A stretch of 64,000 nt of DNA from the NCBI GenBank assembly GCA_040902105.1, contig JBBDXW010000033.1, positions 1 through 64,000 on the forward strand, written 5' to 3'. This DNA is from IDS-8 sp040902105. Its GTDB lineage: Bacteria > Pseudomonadota > Gammaproteobacteria > Steroidobacterales > Woeseiaceae. Position numbers and translations under genes: made by a program. The notes under the pieces were generated by a model, which was not told where the DNA came from, made no database searches, and saw only the letters and a list, made by a program, of their open reading frames with translations. Within the stretch, counting starts at the first letter, position 1. The number at the start of each line of letters is the position of its first letter. Shown piece by piece: positions 1 through 7,209 of the stretch.

Positions 1-76
1 GGGGTGTTCCACGTGCTCAGACACGGGAAACTCGCTCGTGGAACACCCCCGGACGGTACTCCTGCTGGTGCCAGGA
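1..76. repeat. Hairpin repeat B, cut by the window edge
   Basis: The first 49 bases form a perfect inverted repeat (GGGGTGTTCCACG against CGTGGAACACCCC) around a 23-base loop. The same loop and stem recur at 41700-41779 and 60029-60109, where the stem is longer (29 bp with two mismatches). Only the right half of the longer stem is inside the window here. It is non-coding and lies downstream of the gene ending at 102 on the minus strand. Confidence 0.85.
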
Positions 77-101
77 CGAACGATTTCGCTGTTACAGTCC
101 A

Positions 102-1172
102 CTAGTTCACGTAGCGCAAGAATTCCTCGGGCAATGCGTTGCGGTCGAAGGGCGCATCGGCATCGAGCGGCAACTGCACGGAATTGAAGGTATTCCAGAA
201 CAGAAATTGCTTGTTCCCGGTATCGTGGCCGTTGAAATCCCTGATCACCGCCGCCATCGCCTTGCCGGTATAGGTTCCCTCCAGTTCCAGCTCCAGTTCA
301 TCGCGTGCAACGTCGATTGCCGCTTCCGTCTCATCGTCGGTACGGGCATAGCCGCCGGCGAAAAATTCGTGCCGCAGGCGGATGTTGACCTGCTGCGAAA
401 GCTTGCGCGGTATTGATTTGTCGAGCCGATGCATCATGCGCGCCGTTTTGTCGATAAGGTGGCGAAGCGCGTCGTCGTTGCATATCGACGTATCCGATAC
501 GCGAATCGCGTGAATTTCCGTCCCGAGGTCCGCCAATGCAAGGCCCAGCGCAAGTCCCGCGGCGGTGCCCATCGTACCTGCGGCGACATACAGGCGGTCG
601 GGCGGCGACAGAAGGCCTGCCGCAATCTGTTCCGCAAGCTCGATTCCCGCGCAGACAAAACCGAAGGTGCCGAGCCAGGAGGTCCCGCCGATCGGCACAA
701 CCCAGGGATGGCGCCCCCACAGGTTATCGCGCAGGATCTGCAGCCGTTTCTCGTACGCGCCGCCATAGCGCACGACCGAGGTGCCGAGCTGCATGTGCAT
801 ACGCAGCGACGTCGAGGCCGCAGGCGTCGGAGTCTGATGCGACAGGAAGCAGGTGCAGGGATAACCGAGGCGGCTGGCATAAAGCGCAGTAGCAAGGGCG
901 TGATGGGAGGCGACCGTGCCGAAGGTCGCAATGCGCTCGCAGTGCTTCTGCCGCGCACGATAAAGAATGTATTCGAGCTTGCGGACCTTGTTGCCTCCGT
1001 ACAGGTCGCCGGTCAGATTGTCGAGTTTCACAGAGAGTTTTCGTTGGCCGGCCGGCAGACGTAAACTGTGCTCGCGCACGGGTGTCGGCAGCCGTGCCAG
1101 CGTTTCCTTGCCGAGCAATCCGCTCAACCCGCTCATCGACGCCAGCCTGGACAATTGCGGTCTGTGCGGCAT
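102..1172 (-). CDS. PLP-dependent D-cysteine desulfhydrase / ACC deaminase family enzyme
   Basis: The 356-residue product belongs to the fold-type II PLP enzymes that act on D-cysteine or 1-aminocyclopropane-1-carboxylate, releasing ammonia and either pyruvate plus sulfide or 2-oxobutanoate. The signature is GGNKVRKLEY near residue 60, whose lysine binds PLP, followed by SHHALATA in place of the usual SNHARATA and a glycine-rich phosphate loop (AAGTMGTAAGLALG). Length is normal to slightly long. The first methionine has no clear ribosome site; an internal ATG at 1136 (MSGLSGLLGKETL) is nearly as likely, since homologues begin close to the LPTPV segment. Substrate cannot be decided from sequence. 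It stands alone, with repeats on both sides. Confidence 0.85.
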   Translation of the reverse strand: MPHRPQLSRLASMSGLSGLLGKETLARLPTPVREHSLRLPAGQRKLSVKLDNLTGDLYGGNKVRKLEYILYRARQKHCERIATFGTVASHHALATALYASRLGYPCTCFLSHQTPTPAASTSLRMHMQLGTSVVRYGGAYEKRLQILRDNLWGRHPWVVPIGGTSWLGTFGFVCAGIELAEQIAAGLLSPPDRLYVAAGTMGTAAGLALGLALADLGTEIHAIRVSDTSICNDDALRHLIDKTARMMHRLDKSIPRKLSQQVNIRLRHEFFAGGYARTDDETEAAIDVARDELELELEGTYTGKAMAAVIRDFNGHDTGNKQFLFWNTFNSVQLPLDADAPFDRNALPEEFLRYVN

Positions 1173-1262
1173 ATTTCTGAAGAATCGCTACGGTTCATTG
1201 CGAAATTGCGCTGTCAGGCATTATAGACCTTTGGCGTTGGCTTCCTCCGGATTCCCTCACCA

Positions 1263-1424
1263 GGGAGCCTCTGCACAAGTCGTGGACGGCGTCTTTTCGT
1301 TCAGGCTTTCCGATCTCTGCGTTGTGCAAAGCCAGCCATAGCTCGGCTATGACTGGCTTCACACGCCTTGATCTCGAAAACCCTGAACAAAAATCCGCTC
1401 GCCCAGACTTGTGCAGAGGCGCCC
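1263..1424. repeat. Long hairpin repeat A (copy 1)
   Basis: The element is bounded by GGGAGCCTCTGCACAAG on the left and its inverse CTTGTGCAGAGGC on the right. Its centre is a second hairpin with arms AGCCAGCCATAGC and GCTATGACTGGCT around TCG. The same outer arms bound the element at 59987-60150, but the core there is completely different (repeat B). No reading frame inside looks coding. With the adjoining element it fills the 485-base gap between the deaminase and the tail-sheath gene. Confidence 0.8.
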
Positions 1425-1426
1425 TC

Positions 1427-1597
1427 GTGCACCCCGTCGCAAATAATCGACCATTCTCGCGGCCCCTTTTCGCGCCTGGCGGTGTTGCGACTCCTCGCAA
1501 TAGCGGTGCTATTACGCGTCGCCGCGCCTTGCCAGCCACCCTTGCCAGTCACCAGGGTCGCTCGCGAGAAGGGTCGATTATTTACGACGGGGTACAC
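1427..1597. mobile_element. MITE-like long palindrome, GTGCACCCCG family (copy 1)
   Basis: About 171 bp without a transposase, with near-perfect terminal inverted repeats of roughly 33 bp (GTGCACCCCGTCGCAAATAA on the left; inverse ending GACGGGGTACAC on the right). The interior pairs with itself too, ending in an apex CAATAGC-GGT-GCTATTA, so one strand folds into a single long imperfect hairpin. Further copies are at 43367-43525 (159 bp) and 63915-63972 (left part only), with a diverged half at 41600-41641. Size, repeat number and terminal repeats fit a non-autonomous element; the mobilising enzyme is not in the window. Confidence 0.8.
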
Positions 1598-1603
1598 TAG
1601 AAT
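1574..1603 (+). promoter_or_regulatory. Possible outward promoter at the edge of the MITE-like element
   Basis: TCGATT (1574-1579) and TAGAAT (1598-1603) are separated by 18 bases. The second hexamer matches the sigma-70 -10 consensus at five of six positions and is formed exactly where the element meets flanking DNA. The -35 match is weak (three of six). The tail-sheath start lies 55 bases downstream. The same arrangement is present at 43502-43531. Confidence 0.4.
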
Positions 1604-1657
1604 AGCTCTGATGAGGATTCGAAGATGGGGTTGCCGGCAGGGCAGATATAGAAAGAA

Positions 1658-3214
1658 ATGCAGAGGCTCGTGAATGGCGGAGGGATAACCGTTACCGAAA
1701 TTGCCTCGATGGACAGCCCCGTTGACTGGAGTTCCGAGACCAACGCGGCGTTCATCGGCCGCGCGCTGCGGGGACCGCTGAATTCACCGGTACTGATCCG
1801 CAACTTCGCGGAGTTCCGGCGTCGTTTCGGCGGCATCTGGAAGCGCAGCACCCTGGGTCCCGCGGTCGAGCAGTTCTTCGACCACGGCGGCAAGCAACTG
1901 TACGTGGTCAGAGTCGCCAACAGCGCGCGCGGTGCAATGATCTGTATAACGGCTGAGCGTGGCGTGCTGGTACTGCGCGCGGTGGAGCCGGGTTCGACCG
2001 AATGCATTCGCGCATCCATAGACTACGACGGCATCAGTGCCAATGACTGCGAGCACTTCAATCTCGCACTGCAAAGGCTTGCGCCGGATACGGGTCTCGT
2101 GATCGACCAGGAAATTTACCGGCGACTGTCCTGCGATGAGGAAGACCGGAACTTCGTTGGAAACGCGCTGGTCGGTTCCGAGCTCGCCCGGCCGCAGATG
2201 CCGTTGCCTGCGGGCAGGCCGATGCCCACGATCGACCCGGCGAACCGGTTCGATCCGGGATACGCCGGTCACGCGCAGGCCGGCACCGATGGCCATGCGC
2301 TTTCAGATTACGACCTGATCGGCTCGGCAGTCAAAAGCACCGGGATATTCGCACTCAGTCAGATCGAACGATTCGATCTGCTCTACATGCCGCCCCCCGG
2401 CGTTCAGGAAGATTTCGGGCCGGCTGCGATCCTGGCGGCGGAGTTATATTGCCGCAGACGCGGAGCGATGCTGCTTCTCGATCCTCCCGCAAAGTGGAAA
2501 ACGGCTGCATCCGCACTCGCGGGCATCCGCGATGCCGGGTACGCGAGTCCCAACATCCTTGCATACTTCCCCCGCATGTATGGGCGGATTGACGACGGCT
2601 CTCCGGCGTGTGCCGTGGGCGGCGCAGTGGCGGGGCTGATCTGCAAACTCGACCGGAACTACGGACCCTGGCGCGCGCTCGACCAGAAAGACCTGGCGTT
2701 TCGCCGCAACCTCGTGCCGGCCATCGACCTCGGAGCCGAGGATGTCAGGCATCTCGTCCGGGATGGCCTCAACGTGATCGCAGCGAGGCCGGGCGGTCTC
2801 GCAACAATCGCCGGTTCCGTCACGCTGGCCCGGAATTGTCCGATGGACCGGAGATACGCAAGCCTGGCCGTCAGGCGACTCTGCCTTACCATCACGAACG
2901 CGATCGAACGCGCAACCCGCTGGGCGGTGTTCGAGCCCAACGAAACGCGCGTTGCCGATTGTATCCACGCGCAGGTGCACGCATACCTTTCCCACCTGGC
3001 CGATGAAGGTGCCTTCGCCGGCGATCATTTCGTCGTGCAATGCGACGCTGGACTGCATGCGCAACCGAACAATCGGCAGCGGGGCGTAACCATCCTGCTC
3101 GCGTTTCGCCCGGCGGGCGCCGCGGACGCCATTGCACTGACGCTGCATCAGACCGTGTCCGGATGCCGCGTTGCAGCGACCGCGTTCGCGCCCTCATTGG
3201 CACACTGCGCGTAA
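1658..3214 (+). CDS. Orphan phage-type contractile tail sheath protein
   Basis: The 518-residue product has the layout of a contractile tail sheath subunit (the FI/gp18-like family of phage tails, R-type pyocins and extracellular injection systems). The N-terminus (GGGITVTEIASM, then TNAAFIGRALRGPLNSPVLI and FGG near residue 60) resembles the sheath N-terminal domain. The C-terminus has the conserved run around PGGLATIAGSVTLA and RRLCLTITNAIERATRW, which in the family forms the core that grips the inner tube. No tube, baseplate, spike, ClpV or tape-measure gene is nearby, so the usual machine is absent locally. It is preceded by two palindromic elements and its stop codon is followed at once by a hairpin repeat. 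Two Crp/Fnr genes follow on the same strand. Assignment to the family is firm; function is unknown. Confidence 0.8.
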   Translation: MQRLVNGGGITVTEIASMDSPVDWSSETNAAFIGRALRGPLNSPVLIRNFAEFRRRFGGIWKRSTLGPAVEQFFDHGGKQLYVVRVANSARGAMICITAERGVLVLRAVEPGSTECIRASIDYDGISANDCEHFNLALQRLAPDTGLVIDQEIYRRLSCDEEDRNFVGNALVGSELARPQMPLPAGRPMPTIDPANRFDPGYAGHAQAGTDGHALSDYDLIGSAVKSTGIFALSQIERFDLLYMPPPGVQEDFGPAAILAAELYCRRRGAMLLLDPPAKWKTAASALAGIRDAGYASPNILAYFPRMYGRIDDGSPACAVGGAVAGLICKLDRNYGPWRALDQKDLAFRRNLVPAIDLGAEDVRHLVRDGLNVIAARPGGLATIAGSVTLARNCPMDRRYASLAVRRLCLTITNAIERATRWAVFEPNETRVADCIHAQVHAYLSHLADEGAFAGDHFVVQCDAGLHAQPNNRQRGVTILLAFRPAGAADAIALTLHQTVSGCRVAATAFAPSLAHCA

Positions 3215-3238
3215 GTTGGAGCCCGCGCCGGCGGGCGA
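3215..3238 (+). repeat. GTTGGAG short hairpin repeat (copy 1)
   Basis: GTTGGAGCCCGCGCCGGCGG followed by GCGA forms a compact GC hairpin and begins on the base after the tail-sheath stop codon. Related copies in the same orientation are at 26622-26645, 32437-32460 and 46451-46500. It resembles REP elements and may limit transcription or protect the 3' end of the message. Confidence 0.7.
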
Positions 3239-3258
3239 TAGAGCTACGTTTTAGCCCA

Positions 3259-3296
3259 GGGAGTCTCTTGGGTGCAGGCCGCTTTTGACGACGCAG
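3259..3296 (+). repeat. Diverged remnant of repeat A/B
   Basis: CAGGGAGTCTCT resembles the left end of repeat A (CAGGGAGCCTCT at 1261), and GCTTTTGACGACGCAG at 3281-3296 is identical to 60017-60032 inside the repeat A copy at 59987. The right half is not recognisable here. It sits in the 206-base stretch between the sheath gene and the first Crp-like regulator. Confidence 0.5.
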
Positions 3297-3307
3297 AAGC
3301 TGGGCTG

Positions 3308-3323
3308 TGTGCTTCAGCGAACA
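3308..3323. promoter_or_regulatory. Weak candidate Crp-like operator
   Basis: TGTGCT-TCAG-CGAACA is an imperfect match to the 16-bp palindrome WGTRCS-N4-SGYACW found upstream of three neighbouring transcription units. It lies about 100 bases before the proposed start of the first regulator. The right half has a mismatch, so this is the least secure member of the set. Confidence 0.25.
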
Positions 3324-3420
3324 GACCGCTGCACCGTCGTCAGCGACAATGCAAGATCGAGACTGTCCAAGCGCCGGTCTCTTGCCTCCCGCTGGTTTTT
3401 CCGTGCTGAGGGATCATCGA

Positions 3421-4128
3421 GTGTCAGCCGCACAACCTGTGCCAGTCGTCAACCGCCTGATCGATGGCCTGTCGCCGAAAGACCGCAACAGGATTCTGCA
3501 ACGCAGTGAGCCGGTGAACCTGGCCTTCGGCGATATCCTGTGCGAGCCTCATCTGCCCGTTCGGCACGTTTTCTTTCCCCTCACCGGATTCATATCGCTG
3601 GTGACGACTATGGCTGGCCACCAACCGCTGGAAATGGGTTTGATCGGCAACGAAGGCATGCTCGGCGCGACGCTGGCTCTGAGAGTCAATACCGGGCCCC
3701 TGCGCGCAGTGGTGCAAGGCAAGGGCACCGCTTTGAGGATGACCGGGCCGCAGCTTCGGCGCCAATTGCGTGACAGTCCTTCCCTGCAGCGTACGCTGGG
3801 CCGATATTTGTACGTATTGATAGGACAATTGGCGAAAACGGCGGCCTGCACCCATTTCCATGAGGTGGAGGCACGGCTGGCGCGCTGGTTGCTCATGACG
3901 CATGACCGCGCGCACGCCGATCATTTCCACCTCACCCATGAGTATCTCGCCGGCATGCTCGGGGTGCGAAGAAGCGGCGTTACCGTCGCCGCGGGCGCAC
4001 TGCAACGAAGAAAGCTCATCAGCTACGCGCGCGGCGAGATCACAATCCTCGATCGTAAAGGGCTCGAAGCGGCGTGTTGCGAGTGCTACGAAGCCGCGCT
4101 CGACGATTACGCACGGTTACTCGCGTAA
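3421..4128 (+). CDS. Crp/Fnr family transcriptional regulator (first of two)
   Basis: A cyclic-nucleotide-binding-fold sensor domain (about residues 15-130 from the GTG start) is followed by a winged-helix DNA-binding domain with recognition helix around LGVRRSGVTVAAGALQ. The jelly-roll core includes FFPLTGFISLV and GLIGNEGMLGATLAL, but the phosphate-binding cassette typical of cAMP binders is not evident, so the ligand is unknown. GTG at 3421 is preferred because the family alignment begins about there (PVVNRLIDGLSPKDR); ATGs at 3307 and 3349 would add up to 38 unconserved residues. The product resembles its downstream neighbour throughout but has RRSGV where the neighbour has RREGV, so the two may read different sites. 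It lies about 220 bases from the second regulator on the same strand. Confidence 0.85.
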   Translation: MSAAQPVPVVNRLIDGLSPKDRNRILQRSEPVNLAFGDILCEPHLPVRHVFFPLTGFISLVTTMAGHQPLEMGLIGNEGMLGATLALRVNTGPLRAVVQGKGTALRMTGPQLRRQLRDSPSLQRTLGRYLYVLIGQLAKTAACTHFHEVEARLARWLLMTHDRAHADHFHLTHEYLAGMLGVRRSGVTVAAGALQRRKLISYARGEITILDRKGLEAACCECYEAALDDYARLLA

Positions 4129-4205
4129 GCAAGCTCTGACTCGCAGCCTGCGACACTGCAAACCTGCAGTAGTAACCGTCTCTCCGTGTGATCGAGATCC
4201 TGCTC

Positions 4206-4221
4206 TGTACCCTAGCGTACA
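4206..4221. promoter_or_regulatory. Candidate Crp-like operator upstream of the second regulator (site 1)
   Basis: TGTACC-CTAG-CGTACA is an inverted repeat perfect over its outer five bases, TGTAC-N6-GTACA, the same geometry as CRP sites (TGTGA-N6-TCACA). It is 129 bases before the ATG at 4350. With the site at 4248 and those before glsB and the DUF4398 gene it defines the pattern WGTRCS-N4-SGYACW. Confidence 0.5.
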
Positions 4222-4247
4222 AGGTCGCCGGCTGCCCGCGGAACTAT

Positions 4248-4263
4248 TGTGCGCCAGGGTACA
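4248..4263. promoter_or_regulatory. Candidate Crp-like operator upstream of the second regulator (site 2)
   Basis: TGTGCG-CCAG-GGTACA matches WGTRCS-N4-SGYACW at all defined positions although its arms are not exact inverses. It is 42 bases downstream of site 1, four helical turns, and 87 bases before the ATG at 4350, which suggests autoregulation. Confidence 0.45.
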
Positions 4264-4349
4264 TTGGGCTTAGAATTGCGCAAAATGAACGCATAAATAT
4301 GGAGTCCGGCTTTCAACTTCTGGCGCACCCAACACGGGGCTTCAGACCG

Positions 4350-5087
4350 ATGCACGACACGATCGCAACTTATGACCCGCCCAACCCAAGGCAAAATCAT
4401 CTGCTTGCCGCTCTTCCTGACGCCGATTACAAGCGCCTGCGGCCCAATCTCGAATTGGTAAAGCTGCCCCTTGGCGCGGTCCTGTACGAGTCTGGCGGTA
4501 AGTTGGGCTACGTATACTTCCCCACGGACAGCATCATTTCCCTGCTGTATGTGATGGAAGACGGGTCATCGGCGGAGATCGCCGTAACCGGTTACGAAGG
4601 CCTGGTCGGCATCGCACTGTTTATGGGCGGCGAAACCACGCCGAGCCGGGCGGTGGTGCAGAGCGCCGGGTCCGGCTATCGGCTCAAAGCATCTTTTCTG
4701 AAAAAGGAATTCGATAACGGTGGCAACTTACAGCATCTGGCATTGCGCTATACCCAGGCGCTCATCACGCAGATGGCACAGACCGCCGTGTGCAACCGGC
4801 ACCATTCGGTGCAGCAGCAGCTGTGCCGCTGGTTGTTGTTAAGCCTGGACCGCCTGCCTTCGAACGAGCTCAGCATGACCCAGGAGTTGATCGCCAACAT
4901 GCTGGGCGTGCGCCGCGAGGGCGTCACGGAGGCCGCCGGGCACCTGCAAAATGCAGGGTTGATCCGATACAGGCGTGGGCATATCACCGTGCTCGACCGC
5001 CCAAAGCTTGAGGCCGGCGTGTGCGAATGTTATGCGGTGGTTAAGAAAGAATACGATCGCCTGCTTACCGCCCAAACTGCAAGCTGA
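4350..5087 (+). CDS. Crp/Fnr family transcriptional regulator (second of two)
   Basis: The 245-residue product has a cNMP-fold sensor domain (YFPTDSIISLLYVMEDGSSAEIAVTGYEGLVGIALFMGGETTPS) joined by a long helix to a winged helix-turn-helix with recognition segment ANMLGVRREGVTEAAGHL. This subfamily is common in proteobacteria; its ligand is not established from sequence. The ATG at 4350 fits the start of homologues (Q-N-H-L-L-A-A-L-P); upstream in-frame ATGs would add an unconserved tail. Two palindromes of one pattern lie 87 and 129 bases upstream, suggesting self-control. Downstream are DUF3096, glsB, a GGDEF gene and an OmpA lipoprotein operon, two of which carry the same palindrome, so this protein is the best candidate for their regulator. 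Confidence 0.88.
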   Translation: MHDTIATYDPPNPRQNHLLAALPDADYKRLRPNLELVKLPLGAVLYESGGKLGYVYFPTDSIISLLYVMEDGSSAEIAVTGYEGLVGIALFMGGETTPSRAVVQSAGSGYRLKASFLKKEFDNGGNLQHLALRYTQALITQMAQTAVCNRHHSVQQQLCRWLLLSLDRLPSNELSMTQELIANMLGVRREGVTEAAGHLQNAGLIRYRRGHITVLDRPKLEAGVCECYAVVKKEYDRLLTAQTAS

Positions 5088-5278
5088 CGCGCAGACGAAA
5101 TTGCCCTGATAGCTTTCTTGCCGAGAGCGGTTTATGGTTTCATTTTCCCCCGGGCGACGTGCTGTCGATCGTCGGCTGATTACTGCGAGGCAACCCTGCA
5201 TGCACGCGTTTCTTCGCATGGTCGCGCAGAGACTGACATAAGTCCCACTTAACCCTCCACAAATAATAGGGAACAATC

Positions 5279-5431
5279 ATGAATATCACCCTGAGCCTCG
5301 GTCCCCTGGTGTCGCTGATCGCCGGAATCCTAATCCTGGTCATGCCCAAGCTGCTGAACTATATCGTTGCCGGATACTTGATCGTCTTCGGATTGATCGG
5401 ACTTTTTGGCGCCAATAGTCTGAATTTCTGA
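5279..5431 (+). CDS. DUF3096 small membrane protein
   Basis: A 50-residue protein made almost wholly of two hydrophobic helices (LGPLVSLIAGILILVMP, then LLNYIVAGYLIVFGLIGLFG) with the P-K-L-L-N-Y-I-V motif that marks DUF3096. These are inner-membrane proteins of unknown role often found beside stress-related genes. The start is preceded by TAGGGAAC, a modest ribosome site. A paralogue with the same core is at 24706-24840 on the other strand. It lies 191 bases after the second Crp-like regulator. Confidence 0.85.
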   Translation: MNITLSLGPLVSLIAGILILVMPKLLNYIVAGYLIVFGLIGLFGANSLNF

Positions 5432-5771
5432 AGCAGCCCATAGTCGGGGATCTGCTTCACGGCCGGGCGGGACCTGCCGGCAGATCTGGAGCCGGTTCCG
5501 CAGCACACGTACAGTAGTCTCTGCAGGCCGTTCATTCCATATGTACGCTGGGGCACAGAACTGCTGCGTGAACTGGTTGACAATTTCAGCCTGATCGAGG
5601 CGTCACACGGGTCGAAAACGACGTCCGCGTCGAGCGATGCTATGAGCAGCGATTGCCCGGATCGACAGCGTTGTCCCACAGCATACTAAGTGCGGTACCG
5701 CACTGACGCCGCCACAGCCGGCGGATAACGTCGCCTCTCATATTGGTACTAACTGACGTGAGGACAGGCAC
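5432..5771. other. 340-base stretch with no convincing gene
   Basis: The plus strand is free of stops for about 250 bases (roughly 5443-5691) but there is no start with a ribosome site and the translation is not recognisable, so it may be chance or an old gene remnant. Near its right end is the perfect 16-base palindrome at 5689-5704, probably part of the glsB promoter. Confidence 0.5.
5689..5704. promoter_or_regulatory. Candidate Crp-like operator upstream of glsB
   Basis: AGTGCGGTACCGCACT is a perfect 16-base palindrome ending 67 bases before the glsB-like start. Its half-site AGTGCG is nearly identical to TGTGCG in the palindrome before the DUF4398-ompA operon (8585-8600) and matches WGTRCS-N4-SGYACW. 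Confidence 0.55.
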
Positions 5772-6041
5772 ATGAATATCATTATCTGGCTCGTGGTTGG
5801 CGGCCTGATCGGATGGGTGGCCAGCATGTTCATGGGAACGGACGGACGGCAGGGGATCATCCTCAACGTCGTGGTCGGAATTATCGGCGCCGTGCTGGGC
5901 GGATGGCTGCTGAGCGGCGTTTTCGGAGCCGGGTCGATCAACCAGGGCGACTTCAGTGTGCCGGGATTGCTCGTCTCTTTCCTCGGGGCTGTCATCCTGC
6001 TGTTCCTCGTGAAGCTCGTGCGGGGCCGCGCACTGCGGTGA
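5772..6041 (+). CDS. GlsB/YeaQ/YmgE family stress-response membrane protein
   Basis: The 89-residue product has three predicted membrane helices with the glycine-rich family pattern: IIWLVVGGLIGWVASMFMG, then D-x-x-Q-G-I-I-L-N-V-V-V-G-I-I-G-A-V-L-G-G, then a last helix FLGAVILLFLVKLVRGR. The family (transglycosylase-associated protein) is induced by stress in several bacteria; no activity is proven. GTGAGGACAGGCAC before the ATG gives a fair ribosome site. A perfect palindrome 67 bases upstream links it to the Crp-like regulator. Confidence 0.9.
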   Translation: MNIIIWLVVGGLIGWVASMFMGTDGRQGIILNVVVGIIGAVLGGWLLSGVFGAGSINQGDFSVPGLLVSFLGAVILLFLVKLVRGRALR

Positions 6042-6117
6042 CGGCTAGCCACGCAGCCGATTGCCTCGCGGGTCATCGAGATAGTGCTTTCCGCGCTCAG
6101 GATTCGGGAGCGAGTTG

Positions 6118-7035
6118 ATGGGTACAAAGACTCTTAATGGCAATTCGCATGCCTCCGTTGCCGCGCACACCGGCGCACAACGCTGGCGCAGCGGCAGTGC
6201 CCCCTGCCTCAATCAACCGCAGTCGGACCAGGACCTCACAGACGTGGCCGGCTCCCGCAAGACGCCGGCGTCCCGACAGCAACAGCTGGCAACAGCATTA
6301 CGGAAGATCGAAAGGCTGCTGAAACTGTATCTGGCTCTCAAGGAAGAAACGGCCTTGCTCGCCAAGGCGCTGGGGAAGGCGCGCCGCTTTGCCCTTTACG
6401 ACGAGCTGACCGGCCTGCCCAACCGCCGCTTGCTTCAAGACCATTTCAACGAGGCGGTGGCGCGTGCGAAACGGCAGCACAACCAGGTGGTATTGCTGTT
6501 CCTCGACCTGGACAATTTCAAGGGCATCAATGACGCGCTCGGGCATTCGGCAGCCGACAGGCTGCTGCAACAAGTGGCGTCGCGTTTGCAGGCTTGTATC
6601 CGCGGCTCCGACACCGCCTGCCGCTATGGCGGCGACGAACTTGTGGTCCTGCTGCCGGACATCGAAAGAAGGGACCAGGCGCTTTCCGCAACCGAGAAAA
6701 TCCGCGCTCAACTGGCGACGCCCTATGTCATCGACGGCACAGCGATCAAAATGACAGCAAGCATAGGCATGGCGACCTGGCCAATCGACGGGAAAGACTA
6801 CCTTGGATTGTTAAAGTCCGCGGACATGGCCATGTATAGGGACAAGGGCCGCTGCGCCGTTGCGCCGAGCTCCCCGGAAGGCGCGCTCGAAGCCTCCCGT
6901 CACCTCGCCAATGGCAATGGCAATGGTTCGACAAAGGAATGCGGTCGCACCAACGGTCGAACCACCAACACTCGAACCAACGGCCAATCGACGCAAACCC
7001 GATCACAGGCGAACGTCGATCGCGCGACAGAATAA
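6118..7035 (+). CDS. Diguanylate cyclase (GGDEF domain, GGDEL signature)
   Basis: The 305-residue protein has an uncharacterised N-terminal part of about 90 residues, including a predicted helix (RQQQLATALRKIERLLKLYLALKEE), followed by a complete GGDEF domain. The active-site loop is GGDEL at residues 171-175; Leu in the last position is a common active variant. RGSD at 162-165, five residues before it, is a standard product-inhibition I-site. It should make cyclic di-GMP from GTP. No membrane segment or known sensor domain is visible, and the C-terminal 50 residues are low-complexity, rich in Asn, Gly, Thr and Arg. GGGAG precedes the ATG at 6118; a TTG at 6115 is adjacent. Confidence 0.9.
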   Translation: MGTKTLNGNSHASVAAHTGAQRWRSGSAPCLNQPQSDQDLTDVAGSRKTPASRQQQLATALRKIERLLKLYLALKEETALLAKALGKARRFALYDELTGLPNRRLLQDHFNEAVARAKRQHNQVVLLFLDLDNFKGINDALGHSAADRLLQQVASRLQACIRGSDTACRYGGDELVVLLPDIERRDQALSATEKIRAQLATPYVIDGTAIKMTASIGMATWPIDGKDYLGLLKSADMAMYRDKGRCAVAPSSPEGALEASRHLANGNGNGSTKECGRTNGRTTNTRTNGQSTQTRSQANVDRATE

Positions 7036-7129
7036 GCGTTCAGTAATTCAGGGCCCACTTCCGCCGCGTTGGATGAAGGCCACCCACCACGCGCAGATCA
7101 CGCGCTTGGCTGATTCGGTGGCAGCAATG

Positions 7130-7161
7130 AAAAAACCCGCTCAGCGCCTGCTGAGCGGGTT
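7130..7161 (-). terminator. Rho-independent terminator of the DUF4398-ompA operon
   Basis: Read on the minus strand, AACCCGCTCAGC pairs with GCTGAGCGGGTT across a four-base loop and runs into six Ts. It lies about 50 bases past the OmpA-like stop codon. The opposite strand has no matching T-run. Confidence 0.85.
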
Positions 7162-7209
7162 CCGCACCGGCATCAGCGATTCAGTCAGATTGTACTCGTC
7201 CAGCAGCAT

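Noticed and set aside
1..76. Hairpin B considered as a transcription terminator or tRNA-like gene
   Set aside because: There is no T-run after the stem, and the loop and stem do not fit a cloverleaf. Identical loops at three sites mark it as a repeat.
1195..1600. Open frames of 90-120 codons inside the palindromic elements
   Set aside because: They appear on both strands at once because the DNA is palindromic, and recur in the other copies only as a result of the repeat.
1658..3214. Tail sheath gene as part of a local prophage
   Set aside because: Neighbouring genes on both sides are ordinary metabolic and regulatory genes; no integrase, attachment duplication or other phage gene is present.
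5443..5691. A stop-free stretch on the plus strand between DUF3096 and glsB
   Set aside because: There is no start codon with a ribosome site, the translation is not recognisable, and random GC-rich DNA of this length is often open.
7022..7209. Coding frame across the region between the diguanylate cyclase and OmpA genes
   Set aside because: It overlaps the clear terminator at 7130-7161 and continues antisense through the OmpA domain.
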